This document shows positions 1 to 8,562 of a DNA stretch of 64,000 nucleotides, in pieces. Source of the DNA: Micromonospora kangleipakensis (GTDB taxonomy: Bacteria; Actinomycetota; Actinomycetes; Mycobacteriales; Micromonosporaceae). Made by a program: the position numbers and the translations under genes. The stretch is from positions 3,162,001 through 3,226,000 of the forward strand of contig NZ_SHLD01000001.1 of assembly GCF_004217615.1 (NCBI RefSeq), given 5' to 3'. How positions within the stretch are numbered: the first letter of the stretch is position 1; the number at the start of each line of letters is the position of its first letter. Below the pieces are notes generated by a model, which was not told the DNA's origin, did no database searches, and was given only the letters and a program-made list of their open reading frames with translations.

Positions 1-151
1 ACCTACCGTTCCAGGTGGCCGTCAGTGTGCCGCTTGGCGAGCCTGTCTCGGAAAGGTCGGTCGCCAACGCATTCGGGAGGGCGCTGTCTGACCAAAGATC
101 ACCGCCGCCATTGATATTCCCAACTGCTCCGAACCAGTCCATCTTGCACAC
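1..151 (-). CDS. 5' end of an unrecognised ORF running off the left edge
   Basis: About 50 codons are open from a GTG at 151-149 to the window edge, with an in-frame TGA upstream. GGGAG lies 5 nt before the GTG; an ATG three codons later is the alternative start. The visible peptide is rich in Gly, Asn, Ser and Thr (it includes GNINGGGDLWSDSALPNAL) and has no signal peptide or motif I recognise. GC at third positions is lower than in neighbouring genes, so it may be foreign or decayed. It lies downstream of the exopolysaccharide operon on the same strand. It could equally be non-coding. Confidence 0.3.
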   Translation of the reverse strand, partial: MCKMDWFGAVGNINGGGDLWSDSALPNALATDLSETGSPSGTLTATWNGR

Positions 152-384
152 AGGCGCTCCCGTTGAATCTGATCATGAACGTTTCTGGGATTCATAGCTA
201 TGAGAACTCGGCCAGGCCCATCCTAGAGAGTGCCGGCGGGCCGCAAGGCTGACTGACAGAAATTGCGCGGACGGATATTGCTGCGGCAAGCGAAGGCGTT
301 GGCCGGCCGCCAGGACGATCGCCGCGAACGCGGTTCCGGGACGATTCGGCAGTCAACCCCCGGGCGGGCGTGACGCCCAGCGCA

Positions 385-513
385 CAGTGGCGTGACCTGG
401 CCATCCGCTACGCCAAACGCGCACCCCGCTGCCGGGTCAGCCTCGTCCTGATCGCCGCCGTCATCTGGCCGGTTGGCCCACCGGTTGCGCGTCGGGGCCT
501 CGGCGGTTGGTGA
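385..513 (+). pseudogene. C-terminal remnant of an IS5-family transposase
   Basis: Reading from CAG at 385 gives QWRDLAIRYAKRA, then a hydrophobic stretch ending VSLVLIAAVIW at 468, and a stop at 511-513. This matches the usual C-terminus of actinomycete IS5-type DDE transposases (…QWRxLATRYDKxAxxYrxxvxlAaixxW). Nothing of the N-terminal part or the DDE core is visible upstream, and no complete inverted repeats were found. The remnant overlaps the 3' end of the convergent ABC exporter gene (stop at 461), so the insertion or its decay probably reshaped the exporter's last residues. The rest of 152-460 holds no gene I can support. Confidence 0.55.
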
Positions 514-2236
514 CGTGTCCCCGGTCGAGGACCACGCGGGTGTCGCACCGCTGGACCGTGCTCAACCGGTGCGCGATGACCAATACGGTGATCTTGCCGT
601 ACAGCTTCTCGATGGTCTCGACGATCTGCTTCTCCGTCTCGGTGTCGAGCGCGGCCGTGGCCTCATCGAGGACCAGCACGTCCGGGTGCAGGTACAAGGC
701 CCGCGCGATCCCGATGCGTTGCCGCTGCCCGCCCGAGAGCCGGACACCGTGCTCGCCGAGCATGCTGTCGAAGCCGTCGGGCATCGCGAGTACGGTGTCG
801 AGCAGTTGCGCCTGCGCGATGGCGCGCTCGACGGCAACGTCGTCGATCTCGTCGTCGTCGAGCCCGAGCGCGACGTTGCGGCGTACCGTGTCATCGATGA
901 TCACCGTGTCCTGCGGGACGTACCCGATCCGGGCGCGCCAGCCGTGCACCAGCTCGGGGGTGATTCTCACGCCGTCGATGTAGATGCCGCCACAGGTGGG
1001 TTGGAGCAGTCCCAGCAGGACATCCACCAGGGTCGTCTTCCCCGATCCGGACGGGCCGACGATGCCGACGGACTCGCCGATCCCGACGGTGAGATTGATC
1101 GAGTCGAGCGCAGGGGTGGGTGCGGCCGGGTACCGGTAGGTCAGGTCGCGAAACTCGATGCACCGCTCGAAGGTGACCGGCTGCGGGTCGTCGTGCTCCG
1201 CCGATCTCTTGATGTCGTTGCCCGCCGCGGCGAGATCCTTCTCCACCTGTTCGAGGCTTCCCACGCCCACGCGAACCAGGTTGGCCATCGCGAGGACGCG
1301 TTGCACCGACGGCAGGAGCCGCATCGACCCGGCGAGGATGACCCCGACCGACGCGAGTACGTCGGCGTCGCCCAGGATCGCCGTGCCGGCGGCCGCCGCC
1401 ATGACGAGCAGCACCACGGACTCCAGGTAATACCGCGACAGGTTGGAGATGAAGAACAGCCCGCGAAGCGCATAGGTGTGCTCGCTGCGTGCCGTCTCGA
1501 ACCGCCGCACCACGGCGCCGCGCCGGCCCAGGGTGGTCAGCACCTTCACCGCCCGCAGGCCCTCCTGGATGATGCGCTGATCACGCGACATCAGCCGCTC
1601 GTCGTCGACCCCCATGCGCCGCGCCCACCTGCGGACCAGGAACAGGTACGTCCCCATCGCGCCGCCGAGCGCGCCGATCGACACGAGCGCCGTCACCGGT
1701 TCCATGACCAGCAGCGCCATGGCCAGGCCGAGGATCAGGGACGCGTCGATGATGATCGTGGTGCCGGGAAGCAGGACGCGCGATGTCAGGTAGCGGACCG
1801 ACATGATGACGGTGCGCATCAGGTCGGCCGAGTGGCGTTGCAGGTGGAACTCGTAGCTGGTGCCCATGAACGTGCGGAAGAGCCTGGCCGACAGGGTCGC
1901 CTCGGCGCGGGCCAGCAGCCCGGCCTGCCACCACGCGAGCGCGCAAGCCGCGATACCGCGCGAGACGAGCAGCGTGACGGCGACGCCGCCCACCGTCGCC
2001 ACGAAGTCGGTGAGTCCGTGCGGGTGCGCGACGCGGCGGGCCAGCCCCACCAGGGTGTCCGGTCCGGCCTCGTGCAGGAGCTGCGGTGCCGCGAGCACCT
2101 GCACGACCGCGGCCAGCGCCAGGAAGCCGGCCAGTTCGAGCAGGGTCACCGCGAGCGCGACCGGAATGCCCAGGACCAGCCCGCGCCGGGTACCTGGGTC
2201 GAGCAACCCGGCGGCGCGCCAGACGATGCTCAGCAC
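461..2236 (-). CDS. ABC exporter, fused permease and ATPase (polysaccharide/lipid type)
   Basis: This is a half-transporter of about 591 residues: an N-terminal six-helix membrane domain, then an ATPase with Walker A GPSGSGKTT (Lys near residue 400), signature LSGGQRQRIGIARAL and Walker B VLVLDEATAALD. It should work as a homodimer in the membrane and export a lipid-linked or polymeric glycan, as MsbA/PglK-like proteins do. I chose GTG at 2236 because it follows GGGGGG by a proper spacing and overlaps the glycosyltransferase stop by 7 bases; a longer frame to 2326 lies inside that gene. It is the last gene of a three-gene operon. Its C-terminal tail runs into an IS5 transposase remnant. The substrate is inferred from context. 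Confidence 0.9.
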   Translation of the reverse strand: MLSIVWRAAGLLDPGTRRGLVLGIPVALAVTLLELAGFLALAAVVQVLAAPQLLHEAGPDTLVGLARRVAHPHGLTDFVATVGGVAVTLLVSRGIAACALAWWQAGLLARAEATLSARLFRTFMGTSYEFHLQRHSADLMRTVIMSVRYLTSRVLLPGTTIIIDASLILGLAMALLVMEPVTALVSIGALGGAMGTYLFLVRRWARRMGVDDERLMSRDQRIIQEGLRAVKVLTTLGRRGAVVRRFETARSEHTYALRGLFFISNLSRYYLESVVLLVMAAAAGTAILGDADVLASVGVILAGSMRLLPSVQRVLAMANLVRVGVGSLEQVEKDLAAAGNDIKRSAEHDDPQPVTFERCIEFRDLTYRYPAAPTPALDSINLTVGIGESVGIVGPSGSGKTTLVDVLLGLLQPTCGGIYIDGVRITPELVHGWRARIGYVPQDTVIIDDTVRRNVALGLDDDEIDDVAVERAIAQAQLLDTVLAMPDGFDSMLGEHGVRLSGGQRQRIGIARALYLHPDVLVLDEATAALDTETEKQIVETIEKLYGKITVLVIAHRLSTVQRCDTRVVLDRGHVTNRRGPDAQPVGQPAR

Positions 2237-3417
2237 GACGCCCCCCCTGCGCGCTGGACCAGTGGGGCGAGGAGTTGCCCGAGGGCGCGGGACATCGCCG
2301 TACGCGACTGGTTTTCCCGTATCCACCGCCGGCCGGCCGCGCCCATCTTCGTCAACTCCTCGCTGCTCGCCTGGTACATCTGGCTGAGACCGTGGGCAAG
2401 GTTGCCCGGGGCGGTCAGGTACCCGGCGCCGGCCCCCATGACGAGGTCGCCGACCGTGCCCGGGCTGTTGGTGACGATCGGCAATCCGGCGGCCAGGTAG
2501 TCGAACACCTTGTTGGGGCTGACCCCGGCGCGGAACAGTTCGACGTCGGCGAGTACGTGCAGGCCGATGTCTGCCGCGTGGAGAATGTCGGGGATCTCGG
2601 TCTTCGGTACCGGGTCGAGGAAGCGCACGTTGCGGATGCCGTGTGCCGCCACCTGCAGGCGCGGCTTCTCCACACCCGACCCCACCAGCACGACGTCGAG
2701 GTCAGGTACCGCCTTGGCCGCGTCCAAGAGCAGGTCGAGCCCGTTGGCCGGGCCGTGCGCTCCCGCGTAGATGGCGGTGCGGCGGGTGAATCCGTACCGC
2801 CGCCGCAGCTCGTCGCGATCGGCGCTGGGCACGAAGTCCTCCGGGTCGGCCGCGTTGGGGATGAAGGCGATCTTCTCCGGCGCGGCGCCCTTGCCCTCGA
2901 CCGCCGCCCGTACGCCCGGTGCCATGATGACCACGCGGTCGGCGTGCCGGTACAGGAACCGCTCCACGCGCTCCAGCGCACGGTACGTCAGTGATGTTTC
3001 CGCAAGCCGTCCCATGTCGACGAGCACGCGCGGCCACAGGTCCCGGATCTCCAGGACGAACGGCACGCGCCGGACCGCCGCCACGATCCAGCCGGACAGG
3101 CCGGCCAGCAGGTGCGGCGAGGACGCGTACACGACATCGAGGCGGGGTTGCAGCAGGCCGGCCGCCGTGGCCGTTACCGCGTAGCTGGCCCAGTTGACCA
3201 CCCGGCCCAGACCGTTGCCCCGGTACGGCGTCACGGCGACCGGACGGAATCCTGGCTCCGCTCGCTGCGGCAGCCCGGTTACCATGTTGCGGCGGCCCGC
3301 GATGATCACGTATGACCACCCGGGTAGCCGGCTGAACAGCTCGACATGCCGGGTACCGCCCGGATAGCCCGGAGGCACGGCGAAGTGGTTGAAGACGAGG
3401 ACCGTGTGTTGCGTCAT
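2230..3417 (-). CDS. Family 4 glycosyltransferase
   Basis: A GT-B fold glycosyltransferase of 395 residues. The N-terminal half carries the glycine-rich acceptor-side loop (PPGYPGGTRHVELFSRL), and the C-terminal half has the GT4 nucleotide-sugar region (GVSPNKVFDYLAAGLPIVTN). It should transfer a sugar from a nucleotide donor during repeat-unit assembly at the inner face of the membrane; donor and acceptor cannot be read from sequence. The ATG at 3417 overlaps the stop of the upstream heparinase-like gene as ATGA, which implies translational coupling. The start in the longer frame (3474) lies inside that gene and was rejected. Confidence 0.88.
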   Translation of the reverse strand: MTQHTVLVFNHFAVPPGYPGGTRHVELFSRLPGWSYVIIAGRRNMVTGLPQRAEPGFRPVAVTPYRGNGLGRVVNWASYAVTATAAGLLQPRLDVVYASSPHLLAGLSGWIVAAVRRVPFVLEIRDLWPRVLVDMGRLAETSLTYRALERVERFLYRHADRVVIMAPGVRAAVEGKGAAPEKIAFIPNAADPEDFVPSADRDELRRRYGFTRRTAIYAGAHGPANGLDLLLDAAKAVPDLDVVLVGSGVEKPRLQVAAHGIRNVRFLDPVPKTEIPDILHAADIGLHVLADVELFRAGVSPNKVFDYLAAGLPIVTNSPGTVGDLVMGAGAGYLTAPGNLAHGLSQMYQASSEELTKMGAAGRRWIRENQSRTAMSRALGQLLAPLVQRAGGASC

Positions 3418-5420
3418 TGCGGCGCTCTCACGTGATGGACTTCTCCCGATGCGATGTGGGTGACGACGAGGCATGCGCCGGCGCTATCCCAATTCACCTC
3501 GAACCGGAGACCGTCGAGCGCGGTCGGTTCGGTCAGCGATCCGGGTACCGTCCCGAGCCCCCAGACCGCGGTGTCGGCCCGGCTCTCGGCCGTGATCCAC
3601 GTCGCCGGCTCCCAGTGCCCGTAGGTGCGGCTGTGCCAGCCCGCGAACGGCGTCTTCCGCCCGCGCACCGCCGTATGCCCGTCCAGCCCGAACAATTCGA
3701 GAGTGCTCTCGCCGGCGATGAGGGTGTTGTTCTCCACCGTGACGTCCGGATGCAACGGGATGGTCAGCGACCAGCACTTGGCGGTACCCGGCGGGTCGGC
3801 GAACTCGACGATCGCCACGTAATCAGTGGCCACGACGACGGCGCGGCCGACGCGCACCGGTCGCTGGCCGCGCGCGTACGCGTCGTGCCAGCCGAACACG
3901 ATAGTGCGGTCCGGCAGCACGAGCGGCGGCCCCAGGTACCCACGGCCGGTGTTGAGCCAGCGGAACGCGCGATGCGGTACGAGTTGGTCGCGCCCGTCCG
4001 GCCGGCGCACCGGGTGGGCGGCGGAGGTACGCAGCCCGTTCCGTATCTCCAGCGGGCCGTTGTACGCACCCGTGCCGGGATCGGCGATCAACCACGTGCC
4101 GCCGTGCTTGATCCAAACCGAGGTCAGGTCGGCGTGCCCGTGCGAGGGGCCACTGTCGACTTTGAACCACACGCGCCACGGCCCGCGCTCGACGCGTGCG
4201 ATGCCACCGGAGGTCGTCGCCTCCGGCCGGGTGTAGGTGATCGGCGCGGCCGCCCCAGGCGCGGTCTCCTCCGGCGGTACGGGCGCGTACCACGCCAGTT
4301 CGTCGAAGTCGGCGTACCACCGCGGTGGCACCCGCTCGCCGCACAGCATCAGGCCGAGCGCGACCGATCCGGCCACGTCGAGCGGGTCGCCGGATGACGC
4401 GAGCACGCGTCCCTCGTCCCAGTCGCCGTACTGCGGCACGTCGCCGTCGAACACGCCAAGCCGAGCCAGGTGCAGGCTGGCCGCATGAAGGTCACGTTGC
4501 ACGTCGGCCGGCGCGCCGCCAAGCATCACCCGCACGATGAGCATCTCGAGGACGAAGCGGTGGTACGACAGCGAATCCTCGATCATCCGGCCGTCGGGCG
4601 CGAAGTGCCGGCGCTGCTGGGCCGCGAACATCTTCTCGCCGGTGCGTGCCCACCACGTCGCGCGCCGCTCGGTGGGAAACATGCGCGACAGCACGATCAA
4701 CCCGAGCGCGTCGCCGAGCAGGTGGTTGTTACGCATGCTGCTTAACGTGTAAGGCAGCTCGACCATCAGGTGCCGGGCGCTGGCCAGCAGCAGCCGCTCC
4801 ATGGCGGTCACCACGTCGCGGGGGAGCCGCTCGCCGGCCAGCACCAGGATCTGGTTCCAGGCGATCGCGCGCAGGGCAAGTTCGAGGCTCGAGTACCAGT
4901 TCACGCCCTGCTCCGGCGGTGACTGCTCGCACCAGGACCGCAGCAGGCAGGCGAGCCTGTCCAGCCACGGTCCGGCGGGGTCGAGGCGGGCCGCGCGCGC
5001 CAGGACGACCAGGTCACGGTGGCGTGCCGCCTCCCAGACGTGCTTGACGTCCGACAGCCGCGCCTCGGAACGGATGTCGATCCGCCACCACGGCTCGCGC
5101 GCCGGCCATGGCCGCTCCGTCAGCGGGTCGGTGCACCACGGCTCCGATACGCCGGTCGCCACCCGGCGCCCGAAGACGCGTAGCCCCTGTCGCAGCACAC
5201 GCCGGGCGTCGTCGAGGCACCGTTGCCCCACCTCGTCGCCGGTGGGCAGCGTGTTGGTCAGCGGCACCGGCGTGGCCGGGTGGCGCCAGTGCGCCCCGCC
5301 GCGAAACAGGACGGCGTGGAATCCGCCGCGCTTCGACATCTCGTACGCCGCGCGCAGCGGTGCCGACAGGCCCAGGGCGCGAGTGTCCGCGGCGATGGTG
5401 CGCAGACTGGTGTTTCCCAT
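3414..5420 (-). CDS. Heparinase II/III-family protein
   Basis: A 668-residue protein with an N-terminal alpha/alpha-toroid-like half and a C-terminal beta-sandwich half typical of heparinase II/III and alginate lyases (DSGPSHGHADLTSVWIKHGG, then WLIADPGTGAYNG). The family cleaves uronic-acid polysaccharides by beta-elimination. No signal peptide is evident, so it may act in the cytoplasm or on nascent polymer. ATG at 5420 follows GGGGGGAAAG. It is the first gene of an operon with the glycosyltransferase and ABC exporter and sits beside a nucleotide-sugar dehydrogenase, so its substrate is probably the polymer made here. This co-location recurs in bacterial exopolysaccharide loci. Activity is untested. 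Confidence 0.85.
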   Translation of the reverse strand: MGNTSLRTIAADTRALGLSAPLRAAYEMSKRGGFHAVLFRGGAHWRHPATPVPLTNTLPTGDEVGQRCLDDARRVLRQGLRVFGRRVATGVSEPWCTDPLTERPWPAREPWWRIDIRSEARLSDVKHVWEAARHRDLVVLARAARLDPAGPWLDRLACLLRSWCEQSPPEQGVNWYSSLELALRAIAWNQILVLAGERLPRDVVTAMERLLLASARHLMVELPYTLSSMRNNHLLGDALGLIVLSRMFPTERRATWWARTGEKMFAAQQRRHFAPDGRMIEDSLSYHRFVLEMLIVRVMLGGAPADVQRDLHAASLHLARLGVFDGDVPQYGDWDEGRVLASSGDPLDVAGSVALGLMLCGERVPPRWYADFDELAWYAPVPPEETAPGAAAPITYTRPEATTSGGIARVERGPWRVWFKVDSGPSHGHADLTSVWIKHGGTWLIADPGTGAYNGPLEIRNGLRTSAAHPVRRPDGRDQLVPHRAFRWLNTGRGYLGPPLVLPDRTIVFGWHDAYARGQRPVRVGRAVVVATDYVAIVEFADPPGTAKCWSLTIPLHPDVTVENNTLIAGESTLELFGLDGHTAVRGRKTPFAGWHSRTYGHWEPATWITAESRADTAVWGLGTVPGSLTEPTALDGLRFEVNWDSAGACLVVTHIASGEVHHVRAPQ

Positions 5421-5481
5421 CGACTTTCCCCCCGTACGGCGACCGTCGCGATCGCCCGGTGTCTTCGGCCGCTTCTGTCCG

Positions 5482-5488
5482 ATCTATA
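5482..5488 (-). promoter_or_regulatory. Candidate -10 element for the heparinase-GT4-ABC operon
   Basis: On the minus strand the heptamer TATAGAT lies about 60 nt upstream of the heparinase-like ATG, inside an AT-rich patch (5475-5515) unusual for this genome. A -35 match at the right distance is poor. This is inference from sequence only. Confidence 0.4.
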
Positions 5489-5600
5489 CCACATCTGGGC
5501 GTAAGGTAATTATTTGTCCGCCTGGCGCGGCGTGCCGGTCACTGACGGCCACTAGCGTGGCTGGTTTGGCGGTCCAAGTCCGGGCGTCGGTGCGCCGCGA

Positions 5601-6863
5601 TCAGAGCCGCTCGACGTTGTCGCCTCGGCAGCGATCGCGGGCGTCGAAGACGTAGCGCGCGCAGCGCACGACCAGCTCGTAGTCGAGGCTGTCGTGGTCG
5701 GTGACCACCACCGTCGCATCCGCCGCCCGCAGTTCGCGTTCGGTGAGGTCCACCACCTCGACGCCGTCGGGGATGTGGTGCGGCTCGGCGTACGGCTCGA
5801 CGGCGCGTACCCGGGCGCCGAGCAGCTGGAGCCGGCGGGTGATCTCGATGGCCGGGGAGTCGCGCATGTCGCCGGTGTTCTTCTTGTACGCCAGACCGAG
5901 TATCAGCAGCTGGGACCCGTTGACGGGCCGGCCGTGCCGGTTGAGCCCAGTCATGATCCGCTGTACCACGTGCTCGGGCATTTCGTGGTTGATGTCGTTG
6001 GCCAGTTCCACGAACCGGAACTGCCGGCCGAGGGTCCGTTTCACCTGCCAGGACAGGTAGCAGGGGTCGATCGGCAGGCAGTGCCCGCCGACGCCCGGGC
6101 CCGGCCGAAACGACATGAAGCCGAACGGCTTGGTCGCTGCGGCGTCGATCGCCTGCCACACGTCTACGCCGAGTTCGTGCGACAGCACCGCCAGTTCGTT
6201 GATCAGGGCGATGTTGACCTGCCGGAAGGTATTTTCGATCAGCTTGGCGAGTTCCGCCACCCGGGTCGAGTCGACCGGGACGGTCCGCTGGACGATCCGC
6301 TGGTAGAACCCGTCCACCCGGCGCAAGGCCGCGGCGTCCATCCCGGACACCACCTTCGGGGTGTTTTCCAGCCGCCACCTCGGATTGCCCGGATCGATGC
6401 GTTCCGGGCTGTATCCCAGGTGGAACTCGCCCGGGCTCTGCAGCCCGCTGGCCGTCTCCAGCAGCGGACGGAGCAGTTCCTCGGTGGTGCCCGGGTAGGT
6501 GGTTGACTCCAGGATCACCGTGCACCCGCGGCTGAGGTGCGGGCCGAGACTGACACCGGCCTGCTCGATGTAACTGACATCGGGGGTTCCGTCGCGGAGC
6601 GGTGTGGGGACGGTGATGACGCAGACGTCGAAGCCGGCGGCGTCCGCGTACTCGGTGGTGGGGTGGTAGCGACCCGTGCCCAAGGCCCGGCCGAGCCGGT
6701 CGGCGGGGATGTCCTCGACGAACGATTCGCCCGAGGTGAGCCGCTTGACGCGACTCTCGTCGAGGTCGATGCCGACTACATCGAACCCGGCCTCCACCCC
6801 TCTCATGGCCAGCGGGAGACCGACGTACCCCTGGCCGATGACGACCAGCTTCTCAACCCCCAT
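5601..6863 (-). CDS. Nucleotide sugar 6-dehydrogenase (UDP-Glc/UDP-GlcNAc type)
   Basis: A 420-residue member of the UDP-glucose/GDP-mannose dehydrogenase family. The N-terminal Rossmann motif is VVIGQGYVGLPLA, the central helical domain carries ESTTYPGTTEE, and the catalytic Cys262 lies in GPGVGGHCLPIDP. It oxidises the C6 hydroxyl of a UDP-sugar to the uronic acid with two NAD+. The GGHCLPIDPCYLSW form resembles the WbpA/UDP-GlcNAc dehydrogenase branch more than UDP-glucose dehydrogenases, but that is a judgement by eye. ATG at 6863 follows GGAGGG; in-frame starts further upstream lack a ribosome site. It probably supplies uronic acid for the polymer that the adjacent heparinase-like protein would cleave. 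Confidence 0.92.
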   Translation of the reverse strand: MGVEKLVVIGQGYVGLPLAMRGVEAGFDVVGIDLDESRVKRLTSGESFVEDIPADRLGRALGTGRYHPTTEYADAAGFDVCVITVPTPLRDGTPDVSYIEQAGVSLGPHLSRGCTVILESTTYPGTTEELLRPLLETASGLQSPGEFHLGYSPERIDPGNPRWRLENTPKVVSGMDAAALRRVDGFYQRIVQRTVPVDSTRVAELAKLIENTFRQVNIALINELAVLSHELGVDVWQAIDAAATKPFGFMSFRPGPGVGGHCLPIDPCYLSWQVKRTLGRQFRFVELANDINHEMPEHVVQRIMTGLNRHGRPVNGSQLLILGLAYKKNTGDMRDSPAIEITRRLQLLGARVRAVEPYAEPHHIPDGVEVVDLTERELRAADATVVVTDHDSLDYELVVRCARYVFDARDRCRGDNVERL

Positions 6864-7039
6864 ATGTGCCCTCCAACTAGCGCTCTCCTGCATAAACAGG
6901 GAGCTTACGCCCGTCAGTGTATAGAATCCCAACAATCGGAAGAAATAGGATGTTCTGCGTGAAGGGGCAGGGGAGTGTGGCAGGCGTCGGCCCGCTCCAT
7001 CACGCGCCGGGCCAGGACGACGGTCCGAGCCCCGAGGGC

Positions 7040-7708
7040 TCAGGTTCTCCAGCTCGCGTCGCGTGAGGTGCCGCCACGGCTGGCGTCCGCCAGCGACCGT
7101 GCGGTGCCGAGGAACTCGGGGGCGGTTGCGTGGCCGTCAGCCGTGATGCCGTCGCGCCGCGCGACCTTGACCACCGTCTCCAACAGGATGCGCAGATCGA
7201 GCCAGAGACACCGCCCGTCGACGTACCGCACGTCGTAGGCGAACTTCTCCTCCCAGCTCAGCGCGTTGCGACCGCGGACCTGGGCCAGTCCGGTCACGCC
7301 AGGACGCACCTCGTGGCGGCGCGCCTGCTTCGGGGTGTACCGGTCGAGGTACTGCACCAGGAGGGGGCGCGGTCCTACCAGACTCATGTCGCCCCGCAGC
7401 ACATTCCACAGCGTCGGCAGCTCGTCCAAACTGGTCAGGCGCAGCCACCTGCCGAAGCGGGTCAGTCGTTCGCCGTCACTGACCCGACCTCGACCTGGCG
7501 GGTGCATCGTCCGGAACTTCCGCAGCTCGAACAATGCGCCGTAGCGTCCCGGCCTGCTCTGCCGGAAGAGCACAGGGCGGCCCATCGCCAGCGCAACCGC
7601 GACGCTCACGCCCAGCAGGACCGGTGACAGGACCAGCAGCGCGAGACTGGCGATGAAGATGTCGAGTGCCCGCTTGAGCCGGTCGTACGGATGCCGTTCA
7701 GTGGCCAC
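7040..7708 (-). CDS. PglC-like initiating sugar-phosphate transferase
   Basis: A 222-residue bacterial sugar transferase with one N-terminal membrane-inserted helix (ALDIFIASLALLVLSPVLL) and family motifs FELRKFRTM, DELPTLWNVLRGDMSLVGPRPLL and EVRPGVTGLAQVRGRN. It transfers a sugar 1-phosphate to undecaprenyl phosphate, the first committed step of repeat-unit assembly. It lacks the multi-span N-terminal domain of WbaP/WcaJ, so it is the minimal PglC form, whose members often use UDP-diNAcBac or a related amino sugar. GTG at 7708 has GGGGAG at 8 nt; a GTG five codons upstream has no ribosome site. The 176 bp to the dehydrogenase gene include an AT-rich likely promoter. Confidence 0.88.
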   Translation of the reverse strand: MATERHPYDRLKRALDIFIASLALLVLSPVLLGVSVAVALAMGRPVLFRQSRPGRYGALFELRKFRTMHPPGRGRVSDGERLTRFGRWLRLTSLDELPTLWNVLRGDMSLVGPRPLLVQYLDRYTPKQARRHEVRPGVTGLAQVRGRNALSWEEKFAYDVRYVDGRCLWLDLRILLETVVKVARRDGITADGHATAPEFLGTARSLADASRGGTSRDASWRT

Positions 7709-8118
7709 GATGGTGCTCCCCACAATTCAGTCGTCGCGTCAGCCATGTGATCCGCTGGCGTCCGGGCATGGCTTCGCGCGGCAGCCGGGCGGAGCCCGAC
7801 TTCCGAAATGCCGTCCGCGTTGCCCCGGCGACCCCGTAGTCACCGTGAGGCGCGCCGCGCCGGACGGAAGCTCGTCGCAACCTGCCAATGCAACGCATCC
7901 GTGGTCGGCCCGGGGGCCGGACCGATATGTCTGATTGACGGCGCTAGTGTGACCGTATCTGGTTATCCGGGCGAATGCTGTCAAAACCACCAAGTCGTAC
8001 TAATCCGGCGATCGCGTCGAAGCGTTGCCGGCGGCACGCTCGACATCGGCGTGTTCGGACCGACGGGGGCGCCGTGGCGGGCCCGTTCCCGGCGTCGGTG
8101 GGCCGCGGGGAGTCTTGG
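7709..8118. other. Gene-free interval upstream of the sugar transferase
   Basis: No ORF here has convincing coding character on either strand. An AT-richer patch near 7925-8000 could carry the promoter for the sugar transferase gene. I saw no repeat or hairpin with a clear role. Confidence 0.5.
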
Positions 8119-8534
8119 TCAAGCCGGTGCGGACGGCAGGTGCCGGCGGTACCCGGGGAAGAAGCCGGATCTGGATGCCAACCAGCGAGCCGACGCCGCC
8201 CCTGCGTGTGGTGCGCGTCGCCAGGTGGGCGTACGTCTGCTCGTCGAACACCCTGCTGCCGACCGATTGAGGCACCAGGCCGTCGAGGCGAAGGCTCGCT
8301 TGTAGGCCAAGATGCCGTCGCCGGCCGCATATCCACCGCCGAGTACGGAGTGCCTCGTCCCGTGCTCCCGTCCCCACCGGATGACCTCGAACTTCACCAG
8401 GCCGTTGGGGCGCAGGTCGAAGGCGGATCGCGCGGTCCCGCCCAGGTACGAGTACCCGCGTCGGCGGAGATGAGAACGAGTTCGGTCGAGACCAGGGGCT
8501 GGTCGTGCAGTTCGTGGAACGCACAATCCGCCAT
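8119..8534 (-). pseudogene. Frameshifted C-terminal copy of the adjacent FemAB/GNAT-like gene
   Basis: Three reading frames together spell a degenerate copy of the last ~150 residues of the gene at 8563-9657. Near 8520-8461 one frame gives FHELHDQPLVSTELVLIS, against FHALHDGRVISTELVLVS in the intact gene. From 8454 a second frame gives YSYLGGTARSAFDLRPNG and KFEVIRWGREHG, against YFYLGGTDEAFFDLRPNE and KFEVMRWGRARG. Around 8280-8200 a third frame gives VGSRVFDEQTYAHL, against VASRVLDAERYESL, and the end GFFPGYRRHLPS returns to the second frame. At least two indels and loss of the N-terminal half make it non-functional. It follows the intact stop by under 30 bp, so it looks like a decayed tandem duplication. 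Confidence 0.85.
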
Positions 8535-8562
8535 GCGCGGTGCTTTGCCGCCTATCGGGTGA

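Noticed and set aside
473..2500. 675-codon plus-strand ORF
   Set aside because: It is antisense to the ABC exporter and glycosyltransferase genes, and its product is a low-complexity Arg/Asp/His/Gln string without domains.
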